Shown here in pieces: positions 61,399 to 64,000 of a DNA stretch of 64,000 nt. Position 1 is the stretch's first letter, and each line of letters opens with the position of its first letter. A model generated the notes under the pieces. It was given only the letters and a program-made list of their open reading frames with translations. It was not told the origin of the DNA and searched no databases. The translations under genes and the position numbers were made by a program. The DNA is from UBA6170 sp034429975 (GTDB taxonomy: Bacteria; Chloroflexota; Anaerolineae; Anaerolineales; Anaerolineaceae): NCBI GenBank assembly GCA_034429975.1, contig DAOUFM010000047.1, positions 22,430-86,429 of the forward strand. Direction: 5' to 3'.

Positions 61399-62616
61399 AT
61401 GAGTGTACTTACAGGTAAGAGAATTTTGTTGGGTGTTACAGGTTCCTTAGCTGCCTACAAAGCTGCATCAATTACATCCATGTTGATTGAATTAGGTGCG
61501 ACCGTGGATGTCTTTATGACTTATAGTGCCAAGAAATTAATTTCACCTTTAGTTTTTCAGGTGTTAACTGGAAGACATGTTTATACCGATGAAGAGTGGT
61601 GGCAAATAAACCAAAAACAATTCTTTAAAGAGGATCACTACGAAGCTGATCTGATGATCATTGCACCAACCAGTGGGAATACACTATCCAAAATAGCGAA
61701 TGGAATCAGTGATAATATCCTGGTTTATACTGCTATGGCGGTTAAGTGCCCAATCATTCTCGTTCCTGACCTGGATTTATTAATTGTTGAAAATACAGCA
61801 ACAAAGGAAAACCTGGATAAATTAATTTCCCGTGGTGTCCATGTTCTCATGAAAAATGACCCGATTCAAAAAGACCAGATGGTTTCGGTAGATGATATTG
61901 TAAAATATTCCAGATTATTTTTATCCAGAAGCGGACCTCTGCGAGGAAAAAAGGTGGTTGTTACGGTTGGAGCCACAAGGGAAGCGATCGACCCAGTGCG
62001 AGTGATCACAAATCGATCAACCGGATTACAGGGATGGTCGATTGCTCAAGCCGCCCTGGATGAGGGGGCAACAACGGTATTAATTTCTACAATTCGAAAC
62101 AGACCGGTGCCCTATGGAACCGAATTGGTAAAGGTGGATAATTCTGAAGAAATGAAAGAGGCCGTTTTACGAGAAGTCAAAGATGCCGATGTTTTGGTCA
62201 TGACTGCTGAGGTGGCGGATTTTAAATCTTCAATTGTTTATCCACATAAATTAAAAAAAGAAGATGAAGTTGCTAAAATAGAATTGGTTCCTACCGAGGA
62301 TATTCTCTGGCATGTAGCCCAGCAAAAAATGGATTGCCAATGTCCAAAGATCACAATTGGTTTTGCTTCCGAAAGCCAAAACCTTTTAGAAAATGCAAAT
62401 TTGAAATTAACTTCAAAGAATCTGGACTTTATTGTTGCCGATCATGTTACTAATTATGAAGAAAAAAATGAGAATGATTTAAGCCGTTTAACAATTTTGT
62501 ATGCTGGCGGCGAAGTAGAAATTATTGATGATGTAGATAAGTCATCCATTGGGTTTTCAATCCTAGAGAGAATTAAAGATGTACTTTTAAAGCCTGATTC
62601 GTTTTATGAAGATTAA
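61399..62616 (+). CDS. CoaBC-like flavoprotein with degenerate decarboxylase site
   Basis: The 405-residue protein matches CoaBC in layout: a flavoprotein domain (1-170; GVTGSLAAYKAASI, IAPTSGNTLSKIANGISDN) and a ligase-like domain (185-405; VTVGATREAIDPVRVITNRSTG, GFASESQNLLENANLKL). The CoaC catalytic features are missing: no His at the expected place before EADLMIIAP, VPDLD in place of PAMN, and no ACGxxGxGRM. The CoaB-like part keeps its KLKK lysine loop. It may not decarboxylate phosphopantothenoylcysteine. The gene follows the previous one by 18 bases. Confidence 0.75.
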   Translation: MSVLTGKRILLGVTGSLAAYKAASITSMLIELGATVDVFMTYSAKKLISPLVFQVLTGRHVYTDEEWWQINQKQFFKEDHYEADLMIIAPTSGNTLSKIANGISDNILVYTAMAVKCPIILVPDLDLLIVENTATKENLDKLISRGVHVLMKNDPIQKDQMVSVDDIVKYSRLFLSRSGPLRGKKVVVTVGATREAIDPVRVITNRSTGLQGWSIAQAALDEGATTVLISTIRNRPVPYGTELVKVDNSEEMKEAVLREVKDADVLVMTAEVADFKSSIVYPHKLKKEDEVAKIELVPTEDILWHVAQQKMDCQCPKITIGFASESQNLLENANLKLTSKNLDFIVADHVTNYEEKNENDLSRLTILYAGGEVEIIDDVDKSSIGFSILERIKDVLLKPDSFYED

Positions 62617-62678
62617 AAAAGTTGGGATATTTTAATTCAGGCAATTGAAAAAATTTTTTAAAACAAAGAATCTTTTTT

Positions 62679-63407
62679 ATGAGAATTTTAGTTATATCAG
62701 ATATACACGCCAATTTTGAAGCATTAATCACTGTATTGAATGAAGCCAAAAATTTTCAAACCGTTTATTGCCTGGGCGATATTGTTGGCTATGGGCCAGA
62801 CCCGAATGATTGTATTGAAATAATTAAATCGATCCCTAATCTTTATTGTGTATTGGGGAATCATGATTCGGCAATTCTGGGAGCAATGGATGCCCGCAAG
62901 TTCAATCAGGAAGCCAAAACTACAATTGAATGGCAAAAATCTCATATTTCCATTGAAAACTTAACCTATTTACAAAATTTACCAAAAAAATTGCAATTAC
63001 CGAATGTATTACTCGTTCACGGCAGTCCAAGACACCCCATCTGGGAGTATGTGATTGATCCATTTATCGCCAGGGCCAATTTTGATCATTTTGAAGGAAA
63101 TTACTGCATGGTAGGGCACTCCCATCAACCCCTGGCGTGTCAATGGGATCCGATTCAGGAAAAGATGAAATGGACCAATCAATTTAATGGGTATCCCAAA
63201 AATGTAATACCCAGAATGATTCTCAACCCGGGTTCAGTCGGGCAGCCTCGCGACAATGATCCCAGAGCTTCGTTTGCTATTTTTGACGATGAGTTGCTCC
63301 AATGGGAAATTAAAAGAGTTGCCTATCCCATTAAGAAAACACAAAAGAAGATCAAAGATTTAGGGTTGCCCGAAAAGAACGCTCTCAGGTTGGCTGGTGG
63401 CTGGTAA
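62679..63407 (+). CDS. Calcineurin-like metallophosphoesterase
   Basis: The 242-residue protein has the metallophosphoesterase motifs in order: ISDIHANFEAL (DxH), YCLGDIVGYGPDPND (GDxxxxG), VLGNHDSAI (GNHD), VHGSPRH and MVGHSHQPL (GHSH), and NPGSVGQPRD. This is the YfcE/MJ0936-like group, whose substrate may be a cyclic nucleotide or phosphodiester. Start ATG at 62679 has no clear ribosome site. It is a separate unit after the methionine operon. Confidence 0.88.
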   Translation: MRILVISDIHANFEALITVLNEAKNFQTVYCLGDIVGYGPDPNDCIEIIKSIPNLYCVLGNHDSAILGAMDARKFNQEAKTTIEWQKSHISIENLTYLQNLPKKLQLPNVLLVHGSPRHPIWEYVIDPFIARANFDHFEGNYCMVGHSHQPLACQWDPIQEKMKWTNQFNGYPKNVIPRMILNPGSVGQPRDNDPRASFAIFDDELLQWEIKRVAYPIKKTQKKIKDLGLPEKNALRLAGGW

Positions 63408-63486
63408 TTCCCTTTTTTGGGAACTAACAACAATTTAAATACGTCCAAAGAACAGCCCAAGAAAAAATTTATAAAGAGGAGGAAAA

Positions 63487-64000
63487 ATGAAGAAGAGGTT
63501 TTTTGTCATTATCGTTGTTTTAAGTTTGCTGCTTACCGGCTGTGCTAGTGCTCCTAAATCATCCAGCTCGTATGGAGGGGTCGCCAATTCTGCTCCCGCT
63601 GCTAGCCCGAATATGGATTCATATTATGCTGAAGAGATGGAGAAAGGTGCAATATATGACCAGGCATCTACCTCCACTGGAATGGAAACCAATGATATGG
63701 TGCGCCTGGTTATTCGTAATGCTGATCTTTCCATCGTTGTGGATGATCCAGCGATAACGATGAATGCGATTGGGCGCATGGCAGAACGAATGGGTGGCTA
63801 TGTCGTTAGTTCAGCTTCCTGGAAAACTAAAAATTATCAGGGTATGGAGATTCCCGAAGCAAGTATTACGGTTCGTGTTCCTGCTACATTACTCAATCAG
63901 GCATTAGATGAAATCCGGGCTTTATTGACTGATAAAGAAAAAGATATGCTGAGAGAAAATGTTTCTGGGCAGGATGTAACCAAAGAATATACAGATCTTA
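63487..64000 (+). CDS. DUF4349-like lipoprotein (5' part)
   Basis: The gene starts with ATG behind AGAGGAGG and runs off the window at 64000, giving 171 residues. A signal peptide ends with the lipobox LLLTGC. The mature part starts with a Ser/Ala/Pro-rich linker and then has VIRNADLSIVVDDPAITMNAIGRMAERMGGYVVSS, ASITVRVPATLLNQALDEI and VSGQDVTKEYTDL, matching the DUF4349 family of surface lipoproteins. Function unknown. Confidence 0.85.
   Translation, partial: MKKRFFVIIVVLSLLLTGCASAPKSSSSYGGVANSAPAASPNMDSYYAEEMEKGAIYDQASTSTGMETNDMVRLVIRNADLSIVVDDPAITMNAIGRMAERMGGYVVSSASWKTKNYQGMEIPEASITVRVPATLLNQALDEIRALLTDKEKDMLRENVSGQDVTKEYTDL

Noticed and set aside
1..64000. Genetic code with UGA as a sense codon
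   Set aside because: Many genes end in TGA (for example nuoK, iorA, metH) and only two genes have internal TGA codons, one of them with a hairpin.

Overview
The window looks like a chromosomal segment from an anaerobic member of the Chloroflexota, probably class Anaerolineae. This is an inference from gene content: NADH dehydrogenase and ATP synthase gene blocks in split form, an ATP synthase b subunit fused to a delta C-terminal domain, an archaeal/eukaryotic-type prolyl-tRNA synthetase, acetyl-CoA synthetase (ADP-forming) beside indolepyruvate:ferredoxin oxidoreductase, a glycosyltransferase-39/NHL fusion, and proline/threonine-rich lipoprotein linkers. The DNA is moderately AT-rich and almost fully coding. 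I see no CRISPR array, phage, transposase or rRNA. Layout: 1-266 is the tail of a membrane protein. 411-9552 encodes the membrane arm of complex I (nuoA, H, J, K, L, M, a second nuoM, N). 9586-11866 encodes the Fo part of ATP synthase (atpZ/I, B, E and a b-delta fusion). 11926-13503 is a MurE-like ligase. 13552-23674 is all on the minus strand: pnp, rpsO, a HEAT-like protein, proS, a LOG protein, a MazG-like protein, a low-molecular-weight phosphatase, gmd and clpC. 23867-31510 holds an acetyltransferase, membrane proteins, a glycine-zipper peptide, a very large Agl23-like/NHL protein and an MFS transporter. 31652-33131 is a stress block (two Hsp20, one SUI1/YciH). 33160-37761 is an acd/iorA/iorB fermentation operon in which iorA carries an in-frame UGA. 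37740-41923 holds a DUF4395 protein, mnmA, manA and a class V aminotransferase, followed by tRNA-Pro(CGG). 42204-49275 has inositol-phosphate synthase and four exported lipoproteins, three of them tandem LysM/M23 paralogues. 49280-55696 is a minus-strand redox/selenium block. 55766-62616 is a SAM-I-riboswitch-controlled methionine operon. 62679-64000 has a phosphoesterase and a cut DUF4349 lipoprotein. The main find is a selenoprotein missed by ordinary ORF calling. At 49716-50390 (minus) a glutaredoxin-like protein disulfide oxidoreductase is split by a UGA exactly where the first Cys of its C-terminal CPYC active site should be, giving a Sec-Pro-Tyr-Cys site. A hairpin compatible with a bacterial SECIS starts right after the UGA. 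selA lies on the same strand 4 kb upstream, in a gene string that also holds an ECF sigma factor, a zinc-binding anti-sigma factor, a small zinc ribbon and an OsmC-like thiol peroxidase. This suggests a selenium-linked thiol-stress response unit. The UGA in iorA is different: it replaces a tryptophan and has no comparable hairpin, so it is more likely a nonsense mutation or sequence error. Other points of interest are a second NuoM lacking the channel lysine of TM7, a CoaBC-like flavoprotein in the methionine operon that has lost the decarboxylase motifs, a b-delta fusion lacking the delta N-terminal bundle, and several promoters whose -10 box lies only 6-9 bases before the start codon, which suggests leaderless mRNAs.
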